Below, in pieces: positions 52,160 through 60,358 of a stretch of DNA of 64,000 bases (the stretch's first letter is position 1; every line of letters starts with the position of its first letter). The notes beneath the pieces are model-generated. The model ran no database searches and was not told the origin of the DNA. It saw only the letters and a program-made list of their open reading frames with translations. Source of the stretch: an uncultured Roseobacter sp. (GTDB taxonomy: Bacteria; Pseudomonadota; Alphaproteobacteria; Rhodobacterales; Rhodobacteraceae). Made by a program: the position numbers and the translations under genes. The stretch spans positions 124,001 through 188,000 of the forward strand of contig NZ_CANMDB010000009.1 of the NCBI RefSeq assembly GCF_947496515.1, given 5' to 3'.

Positions 52160-53065
52160 ATGGCCACGTCTTTCCTGAGTATCGAGCAACTGACCCAACG
52201 CTATCCGGACGGCAAGGGCGGGGAGTTCACTGTCTTTGAAAACGCCAGTTTCGGCATCGAAAAGGGTGAGTTCGTCTGCATCCTCGGCCATTCCGGCTGC
52301 GGCAAGTCCACCATCATGAATATACTGGCGGGGCTTGCCGAGCCCACGAGCGGCGTGGTCAAGATGGACGGGCGGCATGTGTCCGGCCCCAGCCTCGACC
52401 GCGGCGTGGTGTTTCAGAACTACTCCCTATTGCCGTGGCTCACGGCCCTGAAGAACGTCACCTTCGGCGTCTCTGCCCGGTTTCCGGGGTGGAGCAAGGC
52501 CAAGGTCATCGAACACTCCACTGCCTTCCTCGCCAAGGTCGGGCTGACGGGCGATGCGATCCACCGCAAGCCCAGCCAGTTGTCAGGGGGGATGCGCCAG
52601 CGTGTCTCTATCGCGCGGGCCTTCGCCAATGAGCCGAAGCTGTTGCTGCTGGATGAGCCTTTCGGTGCGCTCGATGCGTTGACCCGCGGCACCATTCAGG
52701 ACGAGCTGATAAAGGTCTGGAGCGACACGGATCAGACGGTGTTCATGATCACCCACGACATCGACGAGGCGATCCTGCTCGCCGACCGGATCCTGCTGAT
52801 GACCAACGGACCCATGGCGCAGGTGGCCGAGAGCGTGGAGATCACCATTCCGCGCCCGCGGGTGCGCAATGACATTGTCGAGCACCCCAACTACTACGCC
52901 ATCCGCAACCATCTGGTGCATTTCCTCGCGCAGCGGTCGGCAGAGCTGTCAGGTCAGGAACCAACGGTCAATCAGCACCCCAAGCCCGTGCGGATCGTGA
53001 TGACCGAAGAGCCTGAGGGCGAAGACCCCGAGCCTGCGCCGCGCTTGCGTGCGGTTGAGGGGTAG
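52160..53065 (+). CDS. cynD: Cyanate/nitrate-type ABC transporter ATP-binding protein
   Basis: The protein has 301 aa from the ATG at 52160, with AGGAG just upstream. Walker A is GHSGCGKST, the signature is LSGGMRQRVSIARAF, Walker B LLLLDEPFGALD, and the H-loop FMITHDIDEA. The C-terminal about 45 residues after the ATPase core (from about residue 255) are a charged tail rich in Glu and Pro, longer than in NrtD. It energises the importer encoded just before. Confidence 0.87.
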   Translation: MATSFLSIEQLTQRYPDGKGGEFTVFENASFGIEKGEFVCILGHSGCGKSTIMNILAGLAEPTSGVVKMDGRHVSGPSLDRGVVFQNYSLLPWLTALKNVTFGVSARFPGWSKAKVIEHSTAFLAKVGLTGDAIHRKPSQLSGGMRQRVSIARAFANEPKLLLLDEPFGALDALTRGTIQDELIKVWSDTDQTVFMITHDIDEAILLADRILLMTNGPMAQVAESVEITIPRPRVRNDIVEHPNYYAIRNHLVHFLAQRSAELSGQEPTVNQHPKPVRIVMTEEPEGEDPEPAPRLRAVEG

Positions 53066-53071
53066 GAGGGC

Positions 53072-53557
53072 GTGAGCACCAGCGATACGCTGCCCCGGCC
53101 CCCGGTGCCGCCCTTCAGTTATGAAGAGGCGGTGGCCAAGGTGCGCATGGCCGAGAACGCGTGGAACACGCGCGATCCCGGGAAGGTGGCGCTGGCCTAT
53201 ACGCCCGACACCCGCTGGCGCAACCGGTCGGAGTTCCTGAACGGGCGCACGGAGGTAGAGGCATTTCTGCAGCGCAAGTGGGCGGCGGAGAACGGCTATC
53301 GCCTGATCAAGGAGATCTGGGCGCATGAGGGCAACCGGATCGCCGTGCGGTTCTGCTACGAATGGCACGACGCGGGCGGTCAGTGGTTCCGCGCCCATGG
53401 CAACGAGAACTGGGCCTTTGACGCCCAAGGCTACATGGCCGAGCGCCATGCCTCCATCAACGATGTGCCGATTGCGGTGGACGCGCGGCTGTTTCACTGG
53501 CCGGAAGGAACCCCCCGGCCCGACGATCACCCCGGACTGACAGAATTAGGACTGTAA
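53072..53557 (+). CDS. DUF1348 / NTF2-like protein in the cyanate operon
   Basis: The protein has 161 aa with a GTG start preceded by [29 protein letters not shown] and the [18 protein letters not shown] segment are typical of the DUF1348 nuclear-transport-factor-2-like family. Such folds make a cone-shaped pocket used by enzymes such as ketosteroid isomerase. Its gene lies between the cyanate ABC genes and cyanase (one base before the cyanase start), so it may act on cyanate, carbamate or a related compound. The function is not known. Confidence 0.75.
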   Translation: MSTSDTLPRPPVPPFSYEEAVAKVRMAENAWNTRDPGKVALAYTPDTRWRNRSEFLNGRTEVEAFLQRKWAAENGYRLIKEIWAHEGNRIAVRFCYEWHDAGGQWFRAHGNENWAFDAQGYMAERHASINDVPIAVDARLFHWPEGTPRPDDHPGLTELGL

Positions 53558-53558
53558 G

Positions 53559-54026
53559 ATGAAGGATATGACCCAAATGACCGAGATGACCAAAGAGGAC
53601 GTAACAGCGATGATCCTGTCCGCCAAGAAACAGGCGGGCCTGACCTGGGAAGAAATCGCCGAAAAGATCGACATGTCGCCGATCTGGACCCATTCGGCGG
53701 CGATGGGTATGAACGCCTTTCCACCTGACAAGGCGGCGCTGATGGTCTCGACCATGAGGCTGCCGCAGGAGGCCGAGCAGGTGCTGGCCGAAAGCCCCAC
53801 CAAGATCTGGGAGCAGGCCGTGCCGACGGATCCCTGCATCTACCGTTTCTACGAGATCGTGGGCGTCTATGGCCCGACGCTGAAGGCGATCATCCAGGAG
53901 AAATTCGGAGATGGCATCATGTCGGCCATTGATTTCGACATGTCGGTGACCCGGGTGGAGCACCCCAAGGGCGACCGGGTGAAGGTTGAGATGTCGGGCA
54001 AGTTTCTGGGCTACAACAGCTGGTAG
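53559..54026 (+). CDS. cynS: Cyanase (cyanate lyase)
   Basis: The protein has 155 aa. It converts cyanate and bicarbonate to CO2 and carbamate, which breaks down to ammonia. The catalytic triad Arg96, Glu99 and Ser122 is intact in YRFYEIVG and DGIMSAIDF. The N-terminal helical domain has AGLTWEEIAEKIDMSPIW. The length matches the decameric enzyme from E. coli (156 aa). It is the last gene of the operon and is followed by a terminator at 54064. The N-terminus has several Met codons, so the start could be a few residues later. Confidence 0.95.
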   Translation: MKDMTQMTEMTKEDVTAMILSAKKQAGLTWEEIAEKIDMSPIWTHSAAMGMNAFPPDKAALMVSTMRLPQEAEQVLAESPTKIWEQAVPTDPCIYRFYEIVGVYGPTLKAIIQEKFGDGIMSAIDFDMSVTRVEHPKGDRVKVEMSGKFLGYNSW

Positions 54027-54063
54027 CAGCAGCGCCGCCGGGTTGGCGTTCTGCAGATGGAAT

Positions 54064-54092
54064 GGCCGCGGGATTGCCCCGCGGCCTTTTTG
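54064..54092 (+). terminator. Rho-independent terminator after cynS
   Basis: A perfect 9-bp stem GGCCGCGGG / CCCGCGGCC with loop ATTGC is followed by TTTTTG. It begins 38 nt after the cynS stop and marks the end of the cyanate operon. Confidence 0.85.
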
Positions 54093-54138
54093 TTTGCGCC
54101 AGCAAGCAGCATACGGTTGTCCTAACGCGCGTCGCTTC

Positions 54139-54313
54139 AACCCTCCGCCCGGCCCAAAGGCCGGGCATCGCCCGACCTCCCCGTCAAACCGGAGGTTTGC
54201 TTTTCGCAAACGAGGGCGATTTCAAGGGTTGCAAGTAGCTTGACATATGGTCTGTTTGCACTTCCCGACGCCGCCGAGCTGTTGCGAAACGCCCTCCAGG
54301 TCGGGCGATGCCC
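54139..54313. repeat. Structured intergenic repeat between the cyanate and sugar-acid operons
   Basis: The 457-bp gap 54027-54484 has no gene. A perfect 16-bp inverted repeat, GGGCATCGCCCGACCT (54163-54178) with AGGTCGGGCGATGCCC (54298-54313), encloses about 120 bp. Inside, GTTTGC-TTTTC-GCAAAC forms a hairpin in a CCCGTCAAACCGGAGG context that recurs in the opposite orientation at 62950-63030. A GCCCGGCC-CAAA-GGCCGGGC hairpin lies just before. It looks like a dispersed repetitive element; the rest of the gap holds the cynS terminator and the operator at 54385-54422. Confidence 0.6.
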
Positions 54314-54384
54314 TCAGTACTTTGCGGACCTGTCTTTCCTGTCCCCTGAGCTTTAGTTCCCCGGTTTAACTCGGCACGGCATGT

Positions 54385-54422
54385 CAAAATATCTTTCTGA
54401 TATTTTGGTATTCCAAAATATC
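54385..54422. promoter_or_regulatory. GntR/FadR-type operator of the sugar-acid operon
   Basis: GATATTTTGG-TATT-CCAAAATATC at 54399-54422 is a perfect 10-bp inverted repeat with the TTGGTAT-TCCAA core seen in FadR-subfamily GntR operators. A further half-site CAAAATATC lies at 54385-54393. It is 62 bp upstream of the TTT binding-protein gene. The FadR-type regulator encoded at 59651-60358 is the likely ligand-responsive repressor. Confidence 0.75.
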
Positions 54423-54484
54423 GAATATTGATTTATACCCTCCTCAGGGCGCCCCAGTGCGCAGATCCAAGGGAGGAAAAACCA

Positions 54485-55429
54485 ATGAAGAAATTATTTG
54501 CCATTGCGGCGGCTGCGGCCATCGTGGGCGGCGATCTGGCGGCCGAGGAGTTCCCCTCGAAAACCATCGAGGTGATCACCCACGCCGGCAACGGCGGCGG
54601 GACGGATGTGACCACGCGAATGATGATGATCCGCGCCCGCCGCGAGTTGGGCGGCGATATGGTCGTCGTCAACAAGCGCGGCGGCGGCGGTGCCTCGGCC
54701 ATGGACTACTACCTCGAACAAGAGGCGGACGGGCATAGCATCCTGACCTTCACCATCGGCCATTCGGCAACGGTCGCGCTCGGCAAGACCGACATGAAGC
54801 TCGAAGACGTGCGCCCCATCGCGCGCGGCACCGACGATCCGCAGATCCTGATGACGCGCTGCGGTGTCTATGACAGCGCCGAAGCCTTTGTCACCGCGCA
54901 GAAAGATGAACCGCTGACCTACGGCACCACCCATCTGGGCGGCATTGACGATGTCTCCGCCTTCATGTTCGCGCGCCGCGGCGAGCTGGCAACACCCAAG
55001 ATCGTTCCCTTTGAGGGCGGGGGTGAGCTTGCCACGCAACTCGTTGCGGGTGCGGTTGACGTTGCGGTGCTGAACCTCGCCGAAGCAGGCTCGCAGATCG
55101 ACGCGGGCGATATCTGCCCCATCGTGGTGCTGGCGCCGGAGCGGATGAGCGGTCTGCCGGATGTCTCTACCGCGCAGGAGCTGGGGATCGACGCGAACTT
55201 CTCCACCGTGCGGGGCTTTGTCGTGCATGCGGACACGCCCGATGACGTGGCCAAAAAGCTCGAAGAGGGGCTGTTGAAGGCCATGGACCACACGGTCTAC
55301 CAAGGCTTTCTGACCTCCGTTGGTCTGGACGAAAGCTCGGTCGCCGATGCGGAGACCTGGGGCAGCCAGCTGACCTCCATGCAGACGGATATGGATGCCG
55401 CACTGCGCGAGCTGGGCTTTATCGAGTAA
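54485..55429 (+). CDS. tctC: TTT transporter substrate-binding protein (TctC family)
   Basis: The protein has 314 aa from the ATG at 54485, preceded by AGGGAGGAAAAACC; the earlier in-frame Met is inside the promoter. The signal peptide is KKLFAIAAAAAIVGGDLAA. TIEVITHAGNGGGTDVTTR is the glycine-rich substrate loop of TctC/Bug proteins, which bind carboxylates such as citrate, glutarate or sugar acids. It heads the operon with the membrane parts TctB and TctA next. Given the downstream enzymes, a pentonate or similar sugar acid is the likely ligand. Confidence 0.85.
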   Translation: MKKLFAIAAAAAIVGGDLAAEEFPSKTIEVITHAGNGGGTDVTTRMMMIRARRELGGDMVVVNKRGGGGASAMDYYLEQEADGHSILTFTIGHSATVALGKTDMKLEDVRPIARGTDDPQILMTRCGVYDSAEAFVTAQKDEPLTYGTTHLGGIDDVSAFMFARRGELATPKIVPFEGGGELATQLVAGAVDVAVLNLAEAGSQIDAGDICPIVVLAPERMSGLPDVSTAQELGIDANFSTVRGFVVHADTPDDVAKKLEEGLLKAMDHTVYQGFLTSVGLDESSVADAETWGSQLTSMQTDMDAALRELGFIE

Positions 55430-55506
55430 CTACTGTGCCGGTCGCCGGTCTGCCGCGAGAACGTGGCGGACCGGTCCTTTCTCTCCAGCTTGTCGGGATC
55501 TCCGAG

Positions 55507-55947
55507 ATGACACGCTACGCCGTTCCCTGCGGGATCATCGCCTTTTGCCTGCTGACCTACTGGCTCAGCACGCAGTTCGACCGGGTCCCCCCGATCCTGT
55601 TGCGCGGGATGCAGCCTGCGGATTTCCCGCAGATGGTTCTGATCCTGATTGTCACGCTGGCGGTGCTGGTCATGCTCTTTGACCGCCCCATCGTGCGCGA
55701 CCCGGTGCCGTCTGCCGTCTGGATCAGCCTTGGGCTCTTCGGGCTCTTTGCGCTGGCAGCACAGGTGGATCTGTTTCTGGGGCTGGGTGTCTTCGCTGGG
55801 GCGCTTGCCTTCATGTGGGGCGAGCGGCGGATCTGGGCCATCGGCCTCGTCGCGCTGATCAGCCCCGCGCTTGTCTTCCTGCTCTTTGATCAGGTCTTCA
55901 GCATCCGCTTTCCGCGCGGCCTGCTGACCAACCTCTGGTACGGATAG
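55507..55947 (+). CDS. tctB: TTT transporter small membrane subunit (TctB family)
   Basis: The protein has 146 aa from the ATG at 55507; a GTG at 55435 would add 24 non-hydrophobic residues. Four membrane helices are seen, ending FPRGLLTNLWYG, a frequent TctB C-terminus. It forms the small subunit of the TctA-TctB membrane pair. The gap to the next gene is 5 nt. Confidence 0.8.
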   Translation: MTRYAVPCGIIAFCLLTYWLSTQFDRVPPILLRGMQPADFPQMVLILIVTLAVLVMLFDRPIVRDPVPSAVWISLGLFGLFALAAQVDLFLGLGVFAGALAFMWGERRIWAIGLVALISPALVFLLFDQVFSIRFPRGLLTNLWYG

Positions 55948-55952
55948 CCCTC

Positions 55953-57449
55953 ATGGAACCACTCATTGCAGGTCTGATGGCGCTGATGGATCCCGGTCTT
56001 CTGGTGCTGCTCTTTGCCGCCACGCTGGGCGGGGTGATCATCGGCGCGCTGCCGGGGTTGAACGCGACGACCGGGGCCGCGCTGCTCCTGCCCTTTACCA
56101 TCACCATGGATCCGATCCCGGCGATTGCGATCCTGACGACGATCTACTGTGCGGCGACCTTTGCGGGTGCCATCACCGCGATCCTGATAAATACGCCGGG
56201 CACCTCTGCCAGTGCGACGACCTGTCTGGACGGCTACCCGCTGGCACAGCGCGGCGAGGCGGGCCGTGCGTTGGGGATGGCGACGATTTCCTCGACCATC
56301 GGGGGCATCATTTCTGTCATCTGCCTGATGCTCGCCGCGCCGCTGATGGCGCGGATGGCCTATAACTTCGCGCCGCCGGAGTACTTCGCCCTGACCGTCT
56401 TCGGCATCTCGATGCTGGCCACCATCGGCGACGGCACACCGCTCAGGAACATCATCGCGGGGGCCTTTGGCGTGCTGCTGGCCACGGTGGGCAAGGACCT
56501 GCTGACCACGGTGGAACGCTTTACCTTTGGCTTCAACGAACTCTCCGAGGGCATTGGTTTCGTGCCCGTCATGATCGGGATCTTCGGCATCTCGGAACTG
56601 CTGGTGCAGGCCGAACGGCTGAGCGTCAAGCGCCGTCAGGTTCATATGAAAGCGATCAAGCTGCCGTCACGGGCGGACTATCAAAAGGTCTGGCGCACGA
56701 TCCTGCGCTCCTCCGGCATCGGAACGTTCATCGGCATCCTGCCGGCCGAGGGCGCCACCGTCGCTTCCATGATCGGCTACAACGAGGCGCGACGCTGGTC
56801 CAAGACACCCAAAGAGTTTGGCAAGGGCTCCATTGAGGGGATCGCGGGCTCGGAGGCAGCCAACAATTCCGCCGCCGGGGGGGCTATGGTGCCCACACTG
56901 GCGCTCGGCATTCCGGGCAGTCCGACGGCGGCGGTGATCCTCGCGGGGCTGATGGTGCACGGTCTGCAGCCCGGCCCCACCATGTTCACCGAACAGGCGG
57001 AGTTCGCTTACGCGATCTTCTGGGCGATGCTGCTGGTCAACGTCATGTTCATTTTCGTCGGCCTCTTCGGCGCCAAGATCTTTGCCCGCGTGACCTTTGT
57101 CCCGGTGCAGATCCTCTGGCCCATCGTGTTCACCTTCTCCATTGTTGGTGGCTACGCGCTCGACCAATCCATGCTGGATGTCTACATCGCGCTCGGCGCC
57201 GGGGTGATCGGCTACTTCATGCGGCGCTTTGGCTATTCGGTGGTACCGCTGGCCATTGGCCTGATCCTCGGCGGGATGCTGGAGAAACGCCTCGGCCAGT
57301 CGCTGATCATGCTGGATGACCAGTGGTGGCTGATGTTTACCCGCCCCCTCACCTTGCTGTTTTTCGCGCTGACCGTTCTGGCCCTGTTCGGCCCCTTCCT
57401 GTGGCGGCTTTTCAAGCAGCGCGACCCCATGGTTTCTACCGGAGAGTAA
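55953..57449 (+). CDS. tctA: TTT transporter large membrane subunit (TctA family)
   Basis: The protein has 498 aa with about 11 membrane segments. The family motifs GALPGLNATTGAALLLPFT near residue 33 and NNSAAGGAMVPTLALGIPGS near residue 305 are present and form the substrate-binding hairpins. The length is normal. It uses the ion gradient for uptake of the ligand caught by the TctC-type protein. It is followed after 3 nt by the dehydratase gene, so transporter and catabolic enzymes are co-transcribed. Confidence 0.92.
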   Translation: MEPLIAGLMALMDPGLLVLLFAATLGGVIIGALPGLNATTGAALLLPFTITMDPIPAIAILTTIYCAATFAGAITAILINTPGTSASATTCLDGYPLAQRGEAGRALGMATISSTIGGIISVICLMLAAPLMARMAYNFAPPEYFALTVFGISMLATIGDGTPLRNIIAGAFGVLLATVGKDLLTTVERFTFGFNELSEGIGFVPVMIGIFGISELLVQAERLSVKRRQVHMKAIKLPSRADYQKVWRTILRSSGIGTFIGILPAEGATVASMIGYNEARRWSKTPKEFGKGSIEGIAGSEAANNSAAGGAMVPTLALGIPGSPTAAVILAGLMVHGLQPGPTMFTEQAEFAYAIFWAMLLVNVMFIFVGLFGAKIFARVTFVPVQILWPIVFTFSIVGGYALDQSMLDVYIALGAGVIGYFMRRFGYSVVPLAIGLILGGMLEKRLGQSLIMLDDQWWLMFTRPLTLLFFALTVLALFGPFLWRLFKQRDPMVSTGE

Positions 57450-57452
57450 GCG

Positions 57453-58628
57453 ATGACCAAGATCAAATCCATCCGCACACGGGTCTGGAACTGGACCGGG
57501 CCGACCGTGCCGCCGCAGGGGAACTTCTGCACCAACGCCTCGGACGCGCTGTGGATCAAGGGCGATGCGATGGCGTCCTTCCGGTTTCACCAGTGGCTGA
57601 CCTGCGAGGTGGAAGCAGAGGATGGCACTATCGGTATCGGCAACGCGGCCCTCGCCCCCACGGTGGTGAAACAGGCGATTGACGACTGGTACGCGCCACT
57701 GGTCATTGGCGAGGATCCGTTTGACTACGCCTATCTTTGGGAAAAGATGTACCGCCGGACCCATGCCTGGGGCCGCAAAGGGATCGGGATGACCGCCATC
57801 TCCGCCATCGACATCGCCATCTGGGACCTGATGGGCAAACTGGTGGGAAAGCCTGTCTTCAAACTGCTGGGCGGGCGCACGAAGGAAAAAATCCCGGTCT
57901 ACTACTCCAAACTCTACGCGGACAGCGTCGAGGCGATGCAGCGCGAGGCCGAAGAGGCGGCGCGCCACGGCTATCAGGCCTTCAAATCCCGCTTTGGTTT
58001 CGGGCCGAAAGATGGCATGGCGGGGATGCGCGAGAACCTCAAGCGCGTGGAAGCGCTGCGCGAGGTACTGGGCTATGACGTCGATCTGATGCTCGAGTGC
58101 TACATGGGCTGGAACCTCGATTATGCCAAGCGGATGCTGCCGAAGCTCGCCCAATACGAGCCGCGCTGGCTGGAGGAGCCGGTCATTGCAGACGATGTGG
58201 CAGGCTACGCGGAGCTCAACGCCATGGGGATCGTGCCGATCTCTGGTGGCGAGCATGAGTTCAGCATCATGGGCTGCAACGAGCTTATTCAGCGCAAGGC
58301 CGTGAGCGTGCTGCAATACGACACCAACCGCGTGGGCGGTATCACGGCGGCACAGAAGATCAACGCGATTGCCGAGGCAGCCCAGATCCCAGTGATCCCC
58401 CACGCGGGTCAGATGCACAATTATCACCTGACCATGGCCAACGCGAACTGCCCGATCAGCGAGTATTTCCCCGTCTTCGACGTGGAAGTGGGCAACGAGC
58501 TTTTCTACTATATCTTCGAGGGCGACGCCGAGGCGCAAGACGGCTATCTGCAGCTCAGCGACGATACACCGGGGCTGGGCATTTCCATCACCGACAAACA
58601 TCTGGACCACTTCGAGATCACCGAATGA
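57453..58628 (+). CDS. Enolase-superfamily sugar-acid dehydratase, L-rhamnonate dehydratase-like
   Basis: The protein has 391 aa. A capping domain is followed by the barrel. [29 protein letters not shown] and [13 protein letters not shown] (with a catalytic Lys) resemble L-rhamnonate / L-lyxonate dehydratases. Metal ligands are in [18 protein letters not shown] and SGGEHEF, and the general acid His in [10 protein letters not shown]. Where RhmD has LDCWMS, this protein has LECYMG, so the first metal ligand is Glu rather than Asp. It would dehydrate an L-pentonate or L-hexonate to a 2-keto-3-deoxy acid, the substrate of the next enzyme. The exact sugar acid is uncertain. Confidence 0.8.
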   Translation: MTKIKSIRTRVWNWTGPTVPPQGNFCTNASDALWIKGDAMASFRFHQWLTCEVEAEDGTIGIGNAALAPTVVKQAIDDWYAPLVIGEDPFDYAYLWEKMYRRTHAWGRKGIGMTAISAIDIAIWDLMGKLVGKPVFKLLGGRTKEKIPVYYSKLYADSVEAMQREAEEAARHGYQAFKSRFGFGPKDGMAGMRENLKRVEALREVLGYDVDLMLECYMGWNLDYAKRMLPKLAQYEPRWLEEPVIADDVAGYAELNAMGIVPISGGEHEFSIMGCNELIQRKAVSVLQYDTNRVGGITAAQKINAIAEAAQIPVIPHAGQMHNYHLTMANANCPISEYFPVFDVEVGNELFYYIFEGDAEAQDGYLQLSDDTPGLGISITDKHLDHFEITE

Positions 58629-58639
58629 CACAAGACCGC

Positions 58640-58709
58640 CGCGCCCCGGACCTGACCCGGGGCCTCCTGCCAGCCGCCGCCAGAGGCCCCGGGTCAGGTC
58701 CGGGGCGCG
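58640..58709. repeat. Perfect 27-bp inverted repeat between two catabolic genes
   Basis: A 27-nt arm at 58640-58666 (starting CGCGCCCCGGACC) is the exact reverse complement of 58683-58709, with a 16-nt loop. It lies 11 nt after the dehydratase stop and 28 nt before the next ATG. There is no T-run. It may be a REP-like or dispersed repeat, or it may stabilise the upstream transcript. Confidence 0.75.
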
Positions 58710-58737
58710 TTGCGTGTCCGACAAACGGAGGAACCCC

Positions 58738-59649
58738 ATGACCACCTACTCCGGCATCTGGCCCGTAGCACCCACGCCCTTTCATGACGATGGCAGCCTC
58801 GATCTGGAGGGGATAAAGCGCGTGCTCGATTGCCTCATCGATCAGGGCGCGGACGGCATTTGCGTGCTCGCCAATTTCTCAGAACAGTTCCTGATCTCGG
58901 ACGCGGAGCGCGAGACGTTGGCCCGGCTCAGCGTGGAGCATGTGGCGGGCCGGGTGCCCGTCATCGTCACCATCAGCCACTACGCCACGCAGATCGCGGT
59001 GGAACGCGCGCGCTTTGCCAAGGATCTGGGTGCGGACATCGTGATGATGATGCCGCCCTATCACGGGGCGCTGCTCAAAGGCACGCCGGAGCAGAGCTTC
59101 GAGCAGTTCGCCGCCGTGGGCGAGGTGGGCATCCCCATCATGGTGCAGGACGCACCGCTCTCCGGTGTCGATCTGCCCGTGCCGCTCCTGGTGCGCATGG
59201 CGTGTGAGATCGAGGCGGTGAAGCTCTTCAAGATCGAATGCCCGCGCGCGGCGAACAAGATCCGCGCGCTGATCGAGGCTGGCGGCGACGCCATCGAAGC
59301 GCCTTTCGACGGGGAGGAGGCGATCACCCTCTTGGCCGATCTGGATGCAGGCGCCACAGGCTCCATGACCAGCGGCATGATCGTCGATCAGATCAAGCCG
59401 GTGATCACGAAACACCATTCGGGTGACGTGGAGGGTGCAACAGAGGCCTACGGCCGCGTCGCCATGGCCATCAACCACGAGAACCGGCAATGCGGCTGGC
59501 AGTCCTGCAAGGCGGCGATGGTGGAGGGCGGTGTGATCGCATCGGAATTCTGCCGCCATCCCATTCCGCCCTTGCATCCCGCGATCCGCGCGCGGCTGAT
59601 AGACCTGTTGCGCCCGCTGGATCCGCTGGTGCTGAGATGGGGAAAGTGA
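58738..59649 (+). CDS. DHDPS-family protein, L-2-keto-3-deoxyarabonate dehydratase-like
   Basis: The protein has 303 aa from the ATG at 58738, preceded by ACGGAGGAAC; a GTG start further up lies in the hairpin. DGICVLANFSEQFLISDAER, VPVIVTISHYATQIAVERA, MMMPPYHGALLKG and VKLFKIECPRAANKI (Schiff-base Lys) match L-2-keto-3-deoxyarabonate dehydratases. The late AINHENRQCG and VEGGVIASE match as well. The product would be alpha-ketoglutaric semialdehyde, which the dehydrogenase at 61394 would oxidise. Dihydrodipicolinate synthase itself is unlikely. Confidence 0.82.
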   Translation: MTTYSGIWPVAPTPFHDDGSLDLEGIKRVLDCLIDQGADGICVLANFSEQFLISDAERETLARLSVEHVAGRVPVIVTISHYATQIAVERARFAKDLGADIVMMMPPYHGALLKGTPEQSFEQFAAVGEVGIPIMVQDAPLSGVDLPVPLLVRMACEIEAVKLFKIECPRAANKIRALIEAGGDAIEAPFDGEEAITLLADLDAGATGSMTSGMIVDQIKPVITKHHSGDVEGATEAYGRVAMAINHENRQCGWQSCKAAMVEGGVIASEFCRHPIPPLHPAIRARLIDLLRPLDPLVLRWGK

Positions 59650-59650
59650 G

Positions 59651-60358
59651 ATGAGCGAGCCTGCCTGGACCAATGAGTTGCGCGCGTTTGTGGAGCTGAA
59701 GCCGCGCCAGTCTCTGGCGACGGAGGCGGCAGACCACCTGCGCGAATTCATCATGCTGGGCAAGCTGGCACCGGGCATGCCGGTGCGCGAACGCGATCTG
59801 GCGGAGGCCTTCGGGATCAGCCGCACCCCGCTGAAAGAAGCGCTGCGCATCCTCGAAGGCGAGGGGCTCATCGTCTACGGCCCCACCCGGCGGCCCAGCG
59901 TCGCCGATCCCTCGCTCTCCGAGATCAACGACTGGCTGCGGGTGCAGGGCGCGCTGGAGGCCTTGGCGGGTGAGCTTGCCTGCGATCTGGCGAGCGACGC
60001 GCAGCTGGCGGAGATCGAGCGGATCAACACCTCCATCAAGGAAGCGCGCGACACCCAAGGGCAGCTGGAAGCCTTCCGCGCCGACATGCGGTTTCACGAG
60101 GCCATCGTCGCGGCCTCCGGCAATGCCGCGCTGCGCGAGACCCATGCGAGCTACAACGCCCGGCTCTGGCGGGTGCGGTTTCTCTCCTCCCAGCGGGTCG
60201 CGAGCCGGGAGGCCACGCGACAGGAGCATCTGGACATCGTGGAGGCGCTGAAGGCGCGCGATGCCCGCGCCGCCCGCCGCGCGCTGCAAAACCACTTGCG
60301 CACCGCCGAGGCGAATATCGCCGCGGCCCGCGCCGAGACAGATGAGGAGACCCCCTGA
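59651..60358 (+). CDS. GntR-family regulator, FadR subfamily
   Basis: The protein has 235 aa. The winged HTH has LATEAADHLREFIMLGKLAPG, VRERDLAEAFGISRTPLKEAL and LRILEGEGLIVYGP; the helical C-terminal effector domain (FCD) follows from about residue 95, with MRFHEAIVAASGNAALRETH carrying the metal-binding Asp/His positions. It is encoded inside the sugar-acid operon, one base after the dehydratase stop, and most probably binds the palindrome at 54399-54422, releasing on a pathway intermediate such as a pentonate or 2-keto-3-deoxy acid. Confidence 0.85.
   Translation: MSEPAWTNELRAFVELKPRQSLATEAADHLREFIMLGKLAPGMPVRERDLAEAFGISRTPLKEALRILEGEGLIVYGPTRRPSVADPSLSEINDWLRVQGALEALAGELACDLASDAQLAEIERINTSIKEARDTQGQLEAFRADMRFHEAIVAASGNAALRETHASYNARLWRVRFLSSQRVASREATRQEHLDIVEALKARDARAARRALQNHLRTAEANIAAARAETDEETP

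Noticed and set aside
49928-53065. Nitrate or taurine importer instead of cyanate importer
   Set aside because: The family is shared, but cyanase at the end of the same operon makes cyanate the better call; kept as an alternative only.
56667-58745. A 692-residue open frame on the minus strand over tctA and the dehydratase
   Set aside because: His/Arg/Gly-rich shadow of two well-recognised plus-strand genes; GC-rich DNA often keeps antisense frames open.
58738-59649. Dihydrodipicolinate synthase for lysine synthesis
   Set aside because: Motifs (ANFSEQF, SHYATQ, AINHENRQ) fit 2-keto-3-deoxyarabonate dehydratases, and the neighbours are sugar-acid genes.
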